A stretch of DNA of 64,000 bases, taken from the NCBI RefSeq assembly GCF_004123845.1, contig NZ_NBDP01000015.1:186001-250000 (forward strand), in the 5' to 3' direction. This stretch comes from Allobosea sp. Tri-44 (GTDB taxonomy: Bacteria; Pseudomonadota; Alphaproteobacteria; Rhizobiales; Beijerinckiaceae). Under the pieces are notes generated by a model. The model was given only the letters and a program-made list of their open reading frames with translations. It was not told the origin of the DNA and ran no database searches. A program made the translations under genes and the position numbers. Below are positions 25,295-33,809 of this stretch, in pieces (within the stretch, counting starts at the first letter, position 1; each line of letters opens with the position of its first letter).

Positions 25295-26308
25295 ATGGAT
25301 ATCAAGGGCAAGACCCTGCTCATCACGGGCGGAACCGGATCCTTCGGCAACGTCGTTCTGCGCCGCTTCCTGCGCGAGGGCATCGGCGAGGTCCGTGTCT
25401 TCAGCCGCGACGAGAAGAAGCAGGAGGATATGCGCCTCGAGCTGAAGAATGATCGCGTCAAATTCTATATCGGCGACGTGCGCGAGCCCGACAGCCTGCG
25501 CGCTCCGATGCGTGGCGTCGATTTCATCTTCCACGCCGCGGCGCTGAAGCAGGTGCCCTCTTGCGAGTTCTACCCGATGGAGGCGGTGCGCACGAACGTC
25601 CTCGGCGCGAGCAACGTGCTCGAAGCCGCCATCGACGCCGGTGCACAGCGTGTCGTCGTGCTTTCCACCGACAAGGCGGTCTATCCGATCAACGCCATGG
25701 GTATCAGCAAGGCGATGATGGAGAAGATCACGGTCGCCCGCGCCCGCCTGCTCGCCAAGAGCGATACCACGCTGTGCGCCACCCGCTACGGCAACGTCAT
25801 GGCCTCGCGCGGCTCGGTGATCCCGCTCTTCGTTTCGCAGGTGAAGGCGGGCCAACCGATCACCATCACCGACCCGAACATGACGCGCTTCCTGATGTCG
25901 CTCGAGGAATCGGTCGATCTGGTCATCTATGCCTATCGCAACGCCGAGCAGGGCGACATCTTCATCAAGAAAGCGCCTGCCTCGACCATCGGCCACCTCG
26001 CCGAGGCGGTGATGCAGCTCCTCGGCAAGCGCGTCCCGATCAAGGTGATCGGCACTCGCCATGGCGAGAAGCGCTATGAGTCGCTGGTTTCGCGTGAGGA
26101 GATGGCGCGCGCCATCGATCACGGCGGCTATTACCGCGTTCCGCAGGACGACCGCGATCTCAACTATGCCAAATATTTCGTCGAGGGCGAAAGCGCGATC
26201 TCGATGGCGGAGGACTATACCTCCGACAACACCGAGATTCTCGACGTCGAGGGGGTGAAGAAGCTGCTTCTCGGCCTCGACTACATCCAGGCTGAGCTGC
26301 AAGGCTAG
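25295..26308 (+). CDS. UDP-GlcNAc 4,6-dehydratase/5-epimerase (FnlA/WbjB/CapE type)
   Basis: About 337 residues, extended SDR that converts UDP-GlcNAc to a UDP-4-keto-6-deoxy-L-arabino-type sugar. N-terminal LLITGGTGSFGNVVLRRFL binds NADP; HAAALKQVPSCEFYPMEAV and NVLGASNVLEAA are the hallmark of FlaA1/CapE enzymes; the active site has LSTDKAVYPINAMGISKAMME, with Met in place of Tyr in the usual Tyr-x3-Lys, as in FlaA1/CapE-like inverting dehydratases. GTG 25283 is an alternative start with AGGAG four bases upstream; ATG 25295 starts closer to the conserved strand. It forms an operon with the reductase before and the epimerase after. Confidence 0.9.
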   Translation: MDIKGKTLLITGGTGSFGNVVLRRFLREGIGEVRVFSRDEKKQEDMRLELKNDRVKFYIGDVREPDSLRAPMRGVDFIFHAAALKQVPSCEFYPMEAVRTNVLGASNVLEAAIDAGAQRVVVLSTDKAVYPINAMGISKAMMEKITVARARLLAKSDTTLCATRYGNVMASRGSVIPLFVSQVKAGQPITITDPNMTRFLMSLEESVDLVIYAYRNAEQGDIFIKKAPASTIGHLAEAVMQLLGKRVPIKVIGTRHGEKRYESLVSREEMARAIDHGGYYRVPQDDRDLNYAKYFVEGESAISMAEDYTSDNTEILDVEGVKKLLLGLDYIQAELQG

Positions 26309-26310
26309 AC

Positions 26311-27435
26311 ATGCGCAAAGTGATGTCGATCGTGGGCACCCGCCCCGAGCTGATCAAGATGTGCCGCGTCATCGCTCTGCTTGACGAGCAGACGCAGCAT
26401 GTCCTCGTCCATACCGGCCAGAATTACGACTATGGCCTCAATCAGGTGTTTTTCGAGGATCTCGACATCCGCAAGCCCGATCATTTCCTCGAGGCGGCGG
26501 GCGGCTCGGCGATCGACACCATTGCCGAGGTGCTCAAGCGCTCCGATGCGGTGATGGAGCAGGAGAAGCCCGACGCGGTGCTGATCTACGGCGACACCAA
26601 TTCGGGCTTGGCTGTGATCGCCGCCAAGCGGCGCAAGATTCCGGTCTTCCATATGGAGGCCGGCAATCGCTGCTTCGACCAGCGTGTTCCGGAGGAGCTT
26701 AACCGCAAGGTCATCGACCATCTCTCGGACATCAACATGACGCTGACGGAGCACGCCCGGCGCTATCTGGTTGCCGAGGGCCTGCCTCCCGAGCTGACCT
26801 TCAATGTCGGTTCGCATATGCATGAGGTGCTCGAGCATTTCCGTCCCCGCTACGAGGCTTCCGACATCCTCGCGCGGCTCGACCTGACCGAGCGCCGGTT
26901 CTTCGTGGTCTCCAGCCATCGCGAAGAGAATGTCGACAGCGAGCGTAACCTCGCCGACCTGCTCGATTCGCTGAAAGGACTGGCCGAAACCTATGATTGG
27001 CCGGTGATCGTCTCGACCCATCCGCGCACTCGCAAGCGGCTCGAGGCGCTCGGCGAGATCGGGCTCGATCCGCGCATTCGCTTCCTGCCGCCCTTCGGCT
27101 TCCACGACTACATCAAGCTGCAGATGACGGCGGCCTGCGTCGTTTCCGACAGCGGCACCATCACCGAGGAAAGCTCGCTGCTCGCCTTCCCCGCCGTGAC
27201 CATCCGTCAGGCCCATGAGCGCCCCGAGGGCATGGACGAGGGCACGCTCGTGATGTGCGGGCTTACGCGCGATTCGGTGCTCGACTCGGTGCGCTTCGTC
27301 ATGCGCGCCGACGCAAGCGGGCTGACGCCGCGGCCGGTCGCCGACTATGTCGCCGGGCCCGTGTCGCGCAAGGTCGTCGCCATCGTTCTGAGCTATATCG
27401 ACTACGTCAACCGTACGGTCTGGCGCAAACCGTGA
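26311..27435 (+). CDS. UDP-HexNAc 2-epimerase (FnlC/WbjD/CapG, WecB-like)
   Basis: 374 residues, non-hydrolysing UDP-sugar 2-epimerase of the GT-B-like WecB family. Family signs are VGTRPELIKMCRVI at the start, HTGQNYDYGLNQVFFEDLDI, YGDTNSGLAVIAAKRRKIPVFHMEAGNRCFD, the catalytic-region RVPEELNRKVIDHLSD, SSHREENVDSERN and SDSGTITEESSLL. The sequence RCFDQRVPEELNRK is typical of the WbjD/CapG branch, which acts on UDP-6-deoxy-HexNAc, rather than of WecB itself. It follows the dehydratase by two bases, so all three enzymes are co-translated and yield UDP-L-FucNAc or UDP-L-QuiNAc. Confidence 0.92.
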   Translation: MRKVMSIVGTRPELIKMCRVIALLDEQTQHVLVHTGQNYDYGLNQVFFEDLDIRKPDHFLEAAGGSAIDTIAEVLKRSDAVMEQEKPDAVLIYGDTNSGLAVIAAKRRKIPVFHMEAGNRCFDQRVPEELNRKVIDHLSDINMTLTEHARRYLVAEGLPPELTFNVGSHMHEVLEHFRPRYEASDILARLDLTERRFFVVSSHREENVDSERNLADLLDSLKGLAETYDWPVIVSTHPRTRKRLEALGEIGLDPRIRFLPPFGFHDYIKLQMTAACVVSDSGTITEESSLLAFPAVTIRQAHERPEGMDEGTLVMCGLTRDSVLDSVRFVMRADASGLTPRPVADYVAGPVSRKVVAIVLSYIDYVNRTVWRKP

Positions 27436-27451
27436 GGCGGGAGGGCGCGGC

Positions 27452-28585
27452 ATGGCCGGGCTGAAAATCCTGCATGTTGCGCCCCATTTGCGCCAGGGCG
27501 GTGCCGAGCGGTTGCTGTTCGAACTCGCGACGCATCCTTCGGACGGAACGACCCACCATGTCGCGCTCATGCAGGACGAGGTGTTTTTCGATCGCTCCGG
27601 CCTGCAGATCGAGGAGCTCGGCTTCGACCTGAAGCGCCGCTTCGGGGCCTTGACCCATCTGCCGGCGTCGCGTCGAAGGCTGCGCGCCTTGATCGAGAGG
27701 CTCAAACCCGACGTCGTTCAGGGCTGGCTTTATTACGGCGCCTTCCTCAGCCTTTCCCTGAGCAATCGCACGCCGGTCGTCTGGTCGATCCACAACACCA
27801 CCTTCCCGCGGCTTCTTGCCAATCCTCTGCTGCATCTGGTCGACCGCGTGCTCGCCGCGCGCTCGCGCCAAGCGCCAGACGCGGTCGTCTATTGCGCGGC
27901 GTCCGCGCGAGCCTTCCACGAGGCGCGCGGCTATGCCCCGGAACGCGGCCTCGTCATCGATAATGGTGTCGATCTCGCGCTCTTCCGCCCCGACCCGGCC
28001 CGACGCGCGGTGCGCCGCGCTGGTCTGGGCCTTCCCGACGATGCTTTCATCGTCCTACTGAGCGCCCGCAACGACCCGCAGAAGGACCTGCCCAATTGCC
28101 TCGACGCTTTCGCGCTGTTCCGGCGCGAGGTGCCGGAGGCGCGATTGTTGCTGGCGGGGCGCGGCATGGACGATTCGGATGCAGCGCTGCGTGCCATGAT
28201 CGCTGCGCGCGATCTCGGACCCGCCGTCCTCTCGCTCGGGGCGGTCGCTGACATGCCGGGCCTGCTCGACGCCGCCGACGCCGTTCTGCTCGGCTCACGC
28301 TATGGCGAGGCCATGCCGATGGCACTGCTCGAGGCCCTGGCGATGGGCAAGCCAATCGCCGCGACCCGCGTCGGCGATATCGGGCGGCTGCCCTGTCCGG
28401 GCGAGGCGTTGGCCCCGCCCGGAGACCCGCGATCCCTGGCTTCCGCCTTGAGCTTTGCGCGCGCCGGAGATCCGCGCTGGGCGGCATCCTTTGCCGAAGC
28501 CCGCGCGCATTACGGGCTCGACAGGATGACACGTACCTATGACGCGCTCTATCGCCGCCTCGCCGCGCGGGAGCCCGCGCCATGA
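27452..28585 (+). CDS. Glycosyltransferase, GT4 family
   Basis: 377 residues. GT-B fold with LKILHVAPHLRQGGAERLLFEL (acceptor side), WSIHNTTFPRLL, VIDNGVDLALFRPD, VLLSARNDPQKDLPNCLDAFAL and donor site VLLGSRYGEAMPMALLEALAMGKPI, where E-A-M-P-M-A-L-L-E is the characteristic E-x7-E. A strong site, GGGAGGG, precedes ATG 27452. Its position right after the 6-deoxy-HexNAc genes makes it a candidate for adding that residue. Ends in ATGA shared with the next transferase. Confidence 0.9.
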   Translation: MAGLKILHVAPHLRQGGAERLLFELATHPSDGTTHHVALMQDEVFFDRSGLQIEELGFDLKRRFGALTHLPASRRRLRALIERLKPDVVQGWLYYGAFLSLSLSNRTPVVWSIHNTTFPRLLANPLLHLVDRVLAARSRQAPDAVVYCAASARAFHEARGYAPERGLVIDNGVDLALFRPDPARRAVRRAGLGLPDDAFIVLLSARNDPQKDLPNCLDAFALFRREVPEARLLLAGRGMDDSDAALRAMIAARDLGPAVLSLGAVADMPGLLDAADAVLLGSRYGEAMPMALLEALAMGKPIAATRVGDIGRLPCPGEALAPPGDPRSLASALSFARAGDPRWAASFAEARAHYGLDRMTRTYDALYRRLAAREPAP

Positions 28586-29598
28586 CCTCGGCGCTCCGGC
28601 TCGCCGTCGTCACGCCGGTCTTCAACGGCGCCGACTATATCGTCGAGACGGCGCGTTCCGTCGCAAACCAGCTGCGTCCCGGCGATCGCTACGTCGTGGT
28701 CGACGACGGCTCGACCGACGACACGCGGGCTCGTCTCGTTGCCGCCGATCTGCCGATCGATCTCGTCGCGCAGGTTAATGCCGGTGAGGCACAGGCCGTC
28801 AATGCCGGAATTGCCCGGGCGGCATGCGATATCGTCGGGATCGTGAATGCCGACGATCCGATCCTGCCAGGCCTCCTCGACGCCGTTCGGACCGCCTTCC
28901 GCGACGATCCGACCCTCGATGCCGTGTACCCCGACTGGCTCAAGATCGATGCGGCTGGGCAGCAGCTCGCGAGAATTGCGGTACGCGACTACGACTATGA
29001 CGTGCTGCTCGGCCAGCATTTCTGTTTCCCGGGCCCCGGCGCTTTCTTTCGAGTCGGAACTCTCGCCGGCGAGCCTGTACGCGACGCTCGCTCCTCGCTG
29101 ATCTCCGATTACGATTTCTGGCTGCGCTTCGGCTTGCGCGGGGCGAAGGTGAGGCGGCTGCCATTCGTGCTCGCGACCTGGCGGTTGCATGCCGGCGGCA
29201 CGACCAGACGCGGCCAGGGGCCACGTCTTGCACGCCAGAGGATCGAGGTCATCGAGCGTCTGTTATCGCGCCCTGATGTTCCTGCCCATGTTCGTGAACT
29301 CGGCCCTCAAGCGCTTAGTGCCGCCTATTATCATGCTGCGCTTGTTGGCCTTCGCGCGCCGGACACACCGGCACTGCGCTATGCCTTGAAATCATACTTG
29401 CTGAAACCGCGCTGGGCCGAACCCGTCGTCGCCACTCAGCGCCGCGCTGTTGGACACCTTGCCTACGCGGCAATGCAACCTCTGTCAGGCTGGCTGCACG
29501 CATTTGCATCGCCCCTTCTGCCTGCCCGTTTCGGCAGGCAGGCGGTTCTCGACCAGACTTTTGGCCTTGATCCCTCAGCGCGGAAGGAGGAGCCGTGA
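28582..29598 (+). CDS. Glycosyltransferase, GT2 family
   Basis: 338 residues. GT-A fold: LAVVTPVFNGADYIVETARSV at the start, VVVDDGSTDDTRARL (nucleotide binding), and NAGIARAACDIVGIVNADDPI with the metal-binding DD pair near residue 90. The segment after residue 210 is helical, with no clear membrane anchor. Overlaps the previous stop (ATGA) and its own stop overlaps the next GTG (GTGA), so three transferases are translated in series. Confidence 0.9.
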   Translation: MTSALRLAVVTPVFNGADYIVETARSVANQLRPGDRYVVVDDGSTDDTRARLVAADLPIDLVAQVNAGEAQAVNAGIARAACDIVGIVNADDPILPGLLDAVRTAFRDDPTLDAVYPDWLKIDAAGQQLARIAVRDYDYDVLLGQHFCFPGPGAFFRVGTLAGEPVRDARSSLISDYDFWLRFGLRGAKVRRLPFVLATWRLHAGGTTRRGQGPRLARQRIEVIERLLSRPDVPAHVRELGPQALSAAYYHAALVGLRAPDTPALRYALKSYLLKPRWAEPVVATQRRAVGHLAYAAMQPLSGWLHAFASPLLPARFGRQAVLDQTFGLDPSARKEEP

Positions 29599-30503
29599 CA
29601 GCATCGACACCACATGTCAGCGTGGTGATCCCGATGTTCAATCGCGTCGCCACCATCCGGCGCGCGGTGGACAGCGCCTTGGCACAGAGCTTTCGCGATA
29701 TCGAAGTGATCGTCGTCGACGATGCTTCGAGCGATGAATCCGTTGCGACTGTCGCGGCGATCGACGATCCGCGCCTGCGGCTGCTGCGCCGCGAACAAAA
29801 TGGCGGCGCCTCGGCGGCACGCAACACCGGCGTTGCAGCGTCGCACGGGTCGTTGGTCGCCTTTCTCGACTCCGACGACGAATGGTTTCCGCGCAAGCTC
29901 GAAATTCAGGTTGCGGCGCTGGAGACTGCGCCGGCTCACGCCGGAGTGTCCTGCACCGGCGTGGAAATGCACCTGCTTGATCACGCAATCACGCGTCTGC
30001 AGCCGCTCGAGGACAGTTCCGATTGGGCGCGGCGGCTCGCAATGGATTGCGACCTTAGCCCCGGTACGACGCAGCTCACGCGCCGTGCCGTCTTCGATGC
30101 CATCGGTCCACTCGACGAAACCTTGCCGCGTTTCGAGGATTGGGACTGGCTGATCCGGTACACGCGCACCGGCCCGATCGTTGCGGTTCGCGAACCGCTG
30201 GCGCGCGTCTATAATCGCCGCGCGCGGCTCGGGGAGGTTGTCGAGCGTTCCGCCGAGCTCTTGCTTGCAAAGCATCGCGCTGTCTTCGACGCGCTCGCGC
30301 CGGCCGACCGGCGGAAGGCGGTGGGCGACATCTGGTTGCAGGCTGTCGGCACCTATGCTTTCGAGGGCAAACTCGGCGCTCTCTTGCGCCCCGCTGCCGC
30401 TGCCTTCGCGCAGCGGCCTCTGCATACGCTCGGCCGCCTCGCTAGCGGAGCCGCAGCGGTGGCCCGCGGGCGGCTGGCGCGCGCAGTGAAAGATCGCAGC
30501 TGA
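29595..30503 (+). CDS. Glycosyltransferase, GT2 family, GTG start
   Basis: 302 residues. GT-A signatures are VSVVIPMFNRVATIRRAVDS, VIVVDDASSDES, NGGASAARNTGVAASHGSLVAFLDSDDEWFPRK (the DSDD metal motif) and EDWDWLIRYTRTGP, the catalytic-loop ED. GTG at 29595 is in GTGA with the previous stop. Its end forms TGATG with the GST-like gene. Likely a late transferase in the same glycan repeat. Confidence 0.9.
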   Translation: MTASTPHVSVVIPMFNRVATIRRAVDSALAQSFRDIEVIVVDDASSDESVATVAAIDDPRLRLLRREQNGGASAARNTGVAASHGSLVAFLDSDDEWFPRKLEIQVAALETAPAHAGVSCTGVEMHLLDHAITRLQPLEDSSDWARRLAMDCDLSPGTTQLTRRAVFDAIGPLDETLPRFEDWDWLIRYTRTGPIVAVREPLARVYNRRARLGEVVERSAELLLAKHRAVFDALAPADRRKAVGDIWLQAVGTYAFEGKLGALLRPAAAAFAQRPLHTLGRLASGAAAVARGRLARAVKDRS

Positions 30504-31120
30504 TGATCCTGTACTGCGCCCCGATCTCCCCTTTCGCCCGCAAGGTGCGCATGCTGACGCGCCATCTTGGCTTCGAGAGAGATGTTGAGGAGCGCTTTGT
30601 CGATACGGGTGCGCCGGACGCCACCTTCCTCGCCGCCAACCCACTGGCGAAAATTCCGACACTGGTCACGCCGCAAGGTGAGGCGCTTTTTGATTCTGCC
30701 GTGATTGCCGCCTATCTCGACGCGCGCGCCGGCCACCCTCTGAGCCCGCCCGGTGAAGCCTGCTTCGCCGCGAAGGCCTATGAGGCGTTGGTCGATGGCG
30801 TGATGGAGGCGATCGTCCTCATCGTTTACGAACGGCGCTGGCGCGACGAAACAAAGCGCGAACTGCGCTGGGTCGCGCATCAGGAAGCCAAGATCGCGCG
30901 AGGCTTGGCGCGCGCAAGCGAAATCGCAGCCCGCCCGGGCCATCAGCTTCAAATAGGTGACTTTTCTTTAGCTGCAGCGCTCGGCTATCTCGATCTTCGC
31001 TTTGAAGGGACCTGGCGGGCGACCTTTCCCGACCTGGAGCGCTGGCTCACCGACTTCGCCGCGCAGGTCCCGGCCTTCGAGGCGACCCGCTATCACGATT
31101 CCTCCCAGAGGCGCGCATAA
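30503..31120 (+). CDS. Glutathione S-transferase-like protein
   Basis: 205 residues. N-terminal thioredoxin-like domain with SPFARKVRMLTRHLG (active-site Ser in the SPF position), PLAKIPTLVTPQGEALFDSAVIAAYLD (the cis-Pro and the glutathione-binding Asp-Ser), then an all-helical C-terminal domain with QIGDFSLAAALGYLDLRF. Nearest to the beta/theta-like bacterial GSTs. It starts in TGATG with the GT2 gene, so it is tied to the glycan operon although no glutathione chemistry is known there; it may have been captured by read-through. It ends before convergent transcription from 31241. Confidence 0.88.
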   Translation: MILYCAPISPFARKVRMLTRHLGFERDVEERFVDTGAPDATFLAANPLAKIPTLVTPQGEALFDSAVIAAYLDARAGHPLSPPGEACFAAKAYEALVDGVMEAIVLIVYERRWRDETKRELRWVAHQEAKIARGLARASEIAARPGHQLQIGDFSLAAALGYLDLRFEGTWRATFPDLERWLTDFAAQVPAFEATRYHDSSQRRA

Positions 31121-31240
31121 AACATCAGCTCTGGACCTGCTCCGGTTGAATGGCCCTGTTCCAATCTATTGCATGGCCGATTTGGGGGGCCGCGCTCTCC
31201 CATAGAGATCTAAACAATTGAAAATTGTAGATAAATCGCC

Positions 31241-32056
31241 TTAGACATCACTCGGCTTGCCATTACCGGCCGCCCCTTTGGACGATAGTCCAGCGTCTCG
31301 CTGCAAGCGCCGTTCCCAGTGCTTGGCAACCCGCAGATAGCGATAAAAGGCGTAATTCATCGCGGTCATGAAACCATAGATGCCGCGTAGTGCATGACGG
31401 CGCCCAATATAAGCCTTCAGAAAATTGGCCGGAAACTCGAGGATCAGGCGGAACGCCGACAATGTCTCGCCGCGTGCATCGAGGTCGTTGGCCTGCGCCT
31501 CGCTATAGGCGTTGAGCTTGTCCATTTGCTCGCCGAGCGAGCGCACCGAAAAATGATGGATCGTGCCCTTCAACCGGCCGACTCGAGCGTCTGGCAGAAG
31601 ATCGACCCGATCATGCACCGGGGAGGAAGAGTACCTCCCCTTCGATTTGCGGTAGAGTCTGACGGGGACGAGCGCATAGGCGAAAGGATGCGGCGCCTTC
31701 TCGCCGGGGAAAATTTCGGCGATGCGCATCTTGTAAGCGTCCGCGACCGGCTCGCCGTTGCGAAAGAGAGCCACGATTTCTGCGCAGAGGTCGGGAGGCA
31801 GCACTTCGTCTGCGTCAAGATTGAGAAGCCAGTCATGGCGGCACTGATCCTCGGCAAAGCGCTTTTGCTGACCGTAGCCAGGCCAGGGATTAAAGATGAC
31901 TCGGGCGCCGAGTGCCTCGGCGACCGCTTGCGTGCCGTCCGTGGACCCCGAATCGACAACGACGATGTCGTTGCTGAAGCTCCGTGCAGCCGCGATGGTA
32001 CGACCGATCCGATCTGCTTCGTTCCGCGCGATGATGAAGATGGAAACTGGTAGCAC
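31241..32056 (-). CDS. Glycosyltransferase GT2, LPS-core/WaaE-like
   Basis: About 271 residues. PVSIFIIARNEADRIGRTIAA, DIVVVDSGSTDGTQAVAEAL, GYGQQKRFAEDQCRHDWLLNLDADEVL give the GT-A fold with DAD, and VHDRVDLLPDARVGRLKGTIHHFS is typical of WaaE/KdtX-type beta-1,4-glucosyltransferases of lipopolysaccharide core. A TTG at 32068 and a GTG at 32056 are both possible; AAGGG is right against the TTG but nine or so bases before the GTG, so I prefer GTG 32056. Single gene between the convergent GST end and the DUF2793 unit. Confidence 0.85.
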   Translation of the reverse strand: MLPVSIFIIARNEADRIGRTIAAARSFSNDIVVVDSGSTDGTQAVAEALGARVIFNPWPGYGQQKRFAEDQCRHDWLLNLDADEVLPPDLCAEIVALFRNGEPVADAYKMRIAEIFPGEKAPHPFAYALVPVRLYRKSKGRYSSSPVHDRVDLLPDARVGRLKGTIHHFSVRSLGEQMDKLNAYSEAQANDLDARGETLSAFRLILEFPANFLKAYIGRRHALRGIYGFMTAMNYAFYRYLRVAKHWERRLQRDAGLSSKGAAGNGKPSDV

Positions 32057-32086
32057 AGCCGCGTCCAACCCTTGTTATTTCAGGGC

Positions 32087-32242
32087 TTAAGCATGGAAAT
32101 CCATGAGCGACAAGCTGGACGGGTGGAAGGCCCCATCAACCGTCCAGGCACGCCCCCGCTCGCTCAGAGCCTGCCGGAACGACGCTGACAGCCCATAGCC
32201 GACACCGGCCAGCGCGCAGCCGAAGCGCACACCTATAGCCAT
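32087..32242 (-). CDS. 51-residue ORF coupled to the DUF2793 gene
   Basis: ATG overlaps the DUF2793 stop as TGATG, and GGAG lies six bases upstream of that ATG. It encodes 51 residues with a moderately hydrophobic start (MAIGVRFGCALAGVGYGLSA) and no family I know. Position and coupling make it a plausible real small gene; composition is otherwise unremarkable. Confidence 0.42.
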   Translation of the reverse strand: MAIGVRFGCALAGVGYGLSASFRQALSERGRAWTVDGAFHPSSLSLMDFHA

Positions 32243-33645
32243 CAGAGCTCCGCATCGAAGGCGATGTTCTCGAAGGTCGCAAAGACGCGTCCCTGTGCGC
32301 TGGCGCGTATCCTCGCATATCCCATCGCCGGCGAGGCTGCTGCAATAAGGCGCTCGCCATTCATGACATTCAATTCCTGCGTGACCGAGTAGCCCGGAGT
32401 CGGCGTGGTCCGCATATGGGTGGGAAACGGCAGGAAACTCGTGAAATAGCTGGCGGCAGCTTGGAAGGTGTCGATCAGCATCGAAAGGCCGGGCCGCCAG
32501 TGATAACGCTCGCAGAGCTGGCGCTCCTGTGTCTGGCTGCGCACCAGCCACGAGCTCGCCGCTACGCCGTACTCGAGTTTGATCGCGCGGAAGCTCACCG
32601 CGCCAGCAGCCGGCGCGAGTTGGACGGTCAGATTTCCGGTATCGCCCGCGACTGGAGTCAACGCGACGAAACGACGGCCGCTCCCGGCAGTGATCGTTCC
32701 GGAAGCGCTGCCGATCGTCACGTCGAGATTGCCGCCACTCAGATTTTCGACCGAGAGGCATAGCGGCGTCGACGCGAAGGATGGCACGCCCCAGAGCGCC
32801 GGCTCGACGATCTGCCGGATTGCGCCGGAGGTCAGCGTCAGGTCGAAGCCGCTGCGGCTGAGGCTGGCGCCGCCGGTATGCGCCTTCCAGCGATCGTAGC
32901 CATAAGCGCCCGCCGCCAGCACGCCGCCGGCAAAGGCGCGCTGGTTGATCTGGAAGTCGCCGTTGACCAGCAGGTTCGGCTGCGATGCCTCGCGCGCCCA
33001 CCCGCTCGCCGGCAAGGTGACGAGTCCGCTCGTCCGATCGACGACCAGCGCCTCGGTCCAGTTCGCCCCATCGGCGCTGACCTTGATCCGGAACTGGTCG
33101 TCCCCGGCGAGCCCGATCTCGGCCCGGCCGGAATAATCGTCCTGGAACAGCAGACTCGCTGTTTGCGCCGCACTCGCCTTGTTGAGCTTGAGCCGATGAT
33201 CGCTGCCGGCGTGGTTGAACAGGCTGGCATCGGCGGCGACGGCAAGGCGCGTCGTCGTGTCGGCCGTCGCGTTGACGCCCCAGAGCTCCGCCCCGAGACT
33301 GCTCACCGGCTGCGAGCGGCGCCATTGCGTGCCGGTCCAGACATGATGCTCGGTCTCGTCGCTCACCCAGGCCTGCCAGCCGGCGCGCGGCGGAAGGAAG
33401 CTCCAGGCGCCGTCCTCGAAGATGGCGAGATCGTCCGCATGCCCGGCGAAGACGCCGGAGCCACTAGCCGGCACGATATAGGCTGCGGTCTCGCCGGGCG
33501 AAGTCGGCGGCGCGGTCTGCGTCCGGCTGGCGACGACGAGATGCACCAGCGCGTCGAGCCGCATCAGCGCATCATTATGGGTGACGTGTTTCTGCGCCTG
33601 CCCGGCGGCGAGCAGGGGCAGGCCAAGACGCGGCGTTTCGCTCAT
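32242..33645 (-). CDS. DUF2793-domain protein (surface or phage-tail-like)
   Basis: About 467 residues. The N-terminal 150 residues are DUF2793: ETPRLGLPLLAAGQAQKHVTHNDAL, with LDALVHLVVASR and the GWQAWVSDETEHHVWTG strand block. The C-terminal 250 residues are beta-rich, containing NLLVNGDFQINQRAFAG and carbohydrate-binding-like repeats (WKAHTGGASLSRSGFDLTL). DUF2793 proteins occur in prophages, gene transfer agents and glycan loci. Here no other tail gene is near, so association with the glycan island is more likely. No signal peptide is visible. Start ATG 33645 with GAGG upstream. Confidence 0.84.
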   Translation of the reverse strand: MSETPRLGLPLLAAGQAQKHVTHNDALMRLDALVHLVVASRTQTAPPTSPGETAAYIVPASGSGVFAGHADDLAIFEDGAWSFLPPRAGWQAWVSDETEHHVWTGTQWRRSQPVSSLGAELWGVNATADTTTRLAVAADASLFNHAGSDHRLKLNKASAAQTASLLFQDDYSGRAEIGLAGDDQFRIKVSADGANWTEALVVDRTSGLVTLPASGWAREASQPNLLVNGDFQINQRAFAGGVLAAGAYGYDRWKAHTGGASLSRSGFDLTLTSGAIRQIVEPALWGVPSFASTPLCLSVENLSGGNLDVTIGSASGTITAGSGRRFVALTPVAGDTGNLTVQLAPAAGAVSFRAIKLEYGVAASSWLVRSQTQERQLCERYHWRPGLSMLIDTFQAAASYFTSFLPFPTHMRTTPTPGYSVTQELNVMNGERLIAAASPAMGYARIRASAQGRVFATFENIAFDAEL

Positions 33646-33716
33646 GGGGCCTCGCAAGGTCGAAGCGGTACGCGGGAGGCGCACCGTGCGGGCCGATTAT
33701 GCGGGCTCCGAAAGCA

Positions 33717-33745
33717 GCGGGGATTGATTGCGATTCAATCCCCGC
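33717..33745. other. 11-bp stem hairpin after the carbamoyltransferase gene
   Basis: GCGGGGATTGA (33717-33727) pairs exactly with TCAATCCCCGC (33735-33745) over a 7-base loop. On the minus strand it follows the carbamoyltransferase stop and precedes the DUF2793 start. No U tract, so terminator function is uncertain. Confidence 0.45.
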
Positions 33746-33750
33746 ATCGA

Positions 33751-33798
33751 AAGCATTTTCGAGCGAAGTGGGCACCGGTTCGCGTGAGGAAAATGCGA
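33751..33798. repeat. Dispersed palindromic repeat (GCATTTTCGAGCGAAGTGGGC type)
   Basis: Sequence from GCATTTTC (33753-33760) through GCGAAGTGGGCACCGGTTCGC to GAAAATGC (33789-33796) is an imperfect palindrome. From memory this element recurs between genes in many Hyphomicrobiales. It may add to the transcript-end structure of the carbamoyltransferase operon. Confidence 0.6.
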
Positions 33799-33809
33799 AA
33801 AACAATGAC

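Noticed and set aside
32087-33325. 412-residue minus-strand ORF
   Set aside because: Overlaps the DUF2793 gene in another frame; only its last 51 codons, from the TGATG overlap, have a case of their own.
32242-33645. Prophage or gene transfer agent, from DUF2793
   Set aside because: No capsid, portal, terminase, tail, integrase or lysis gene in the vicinity.
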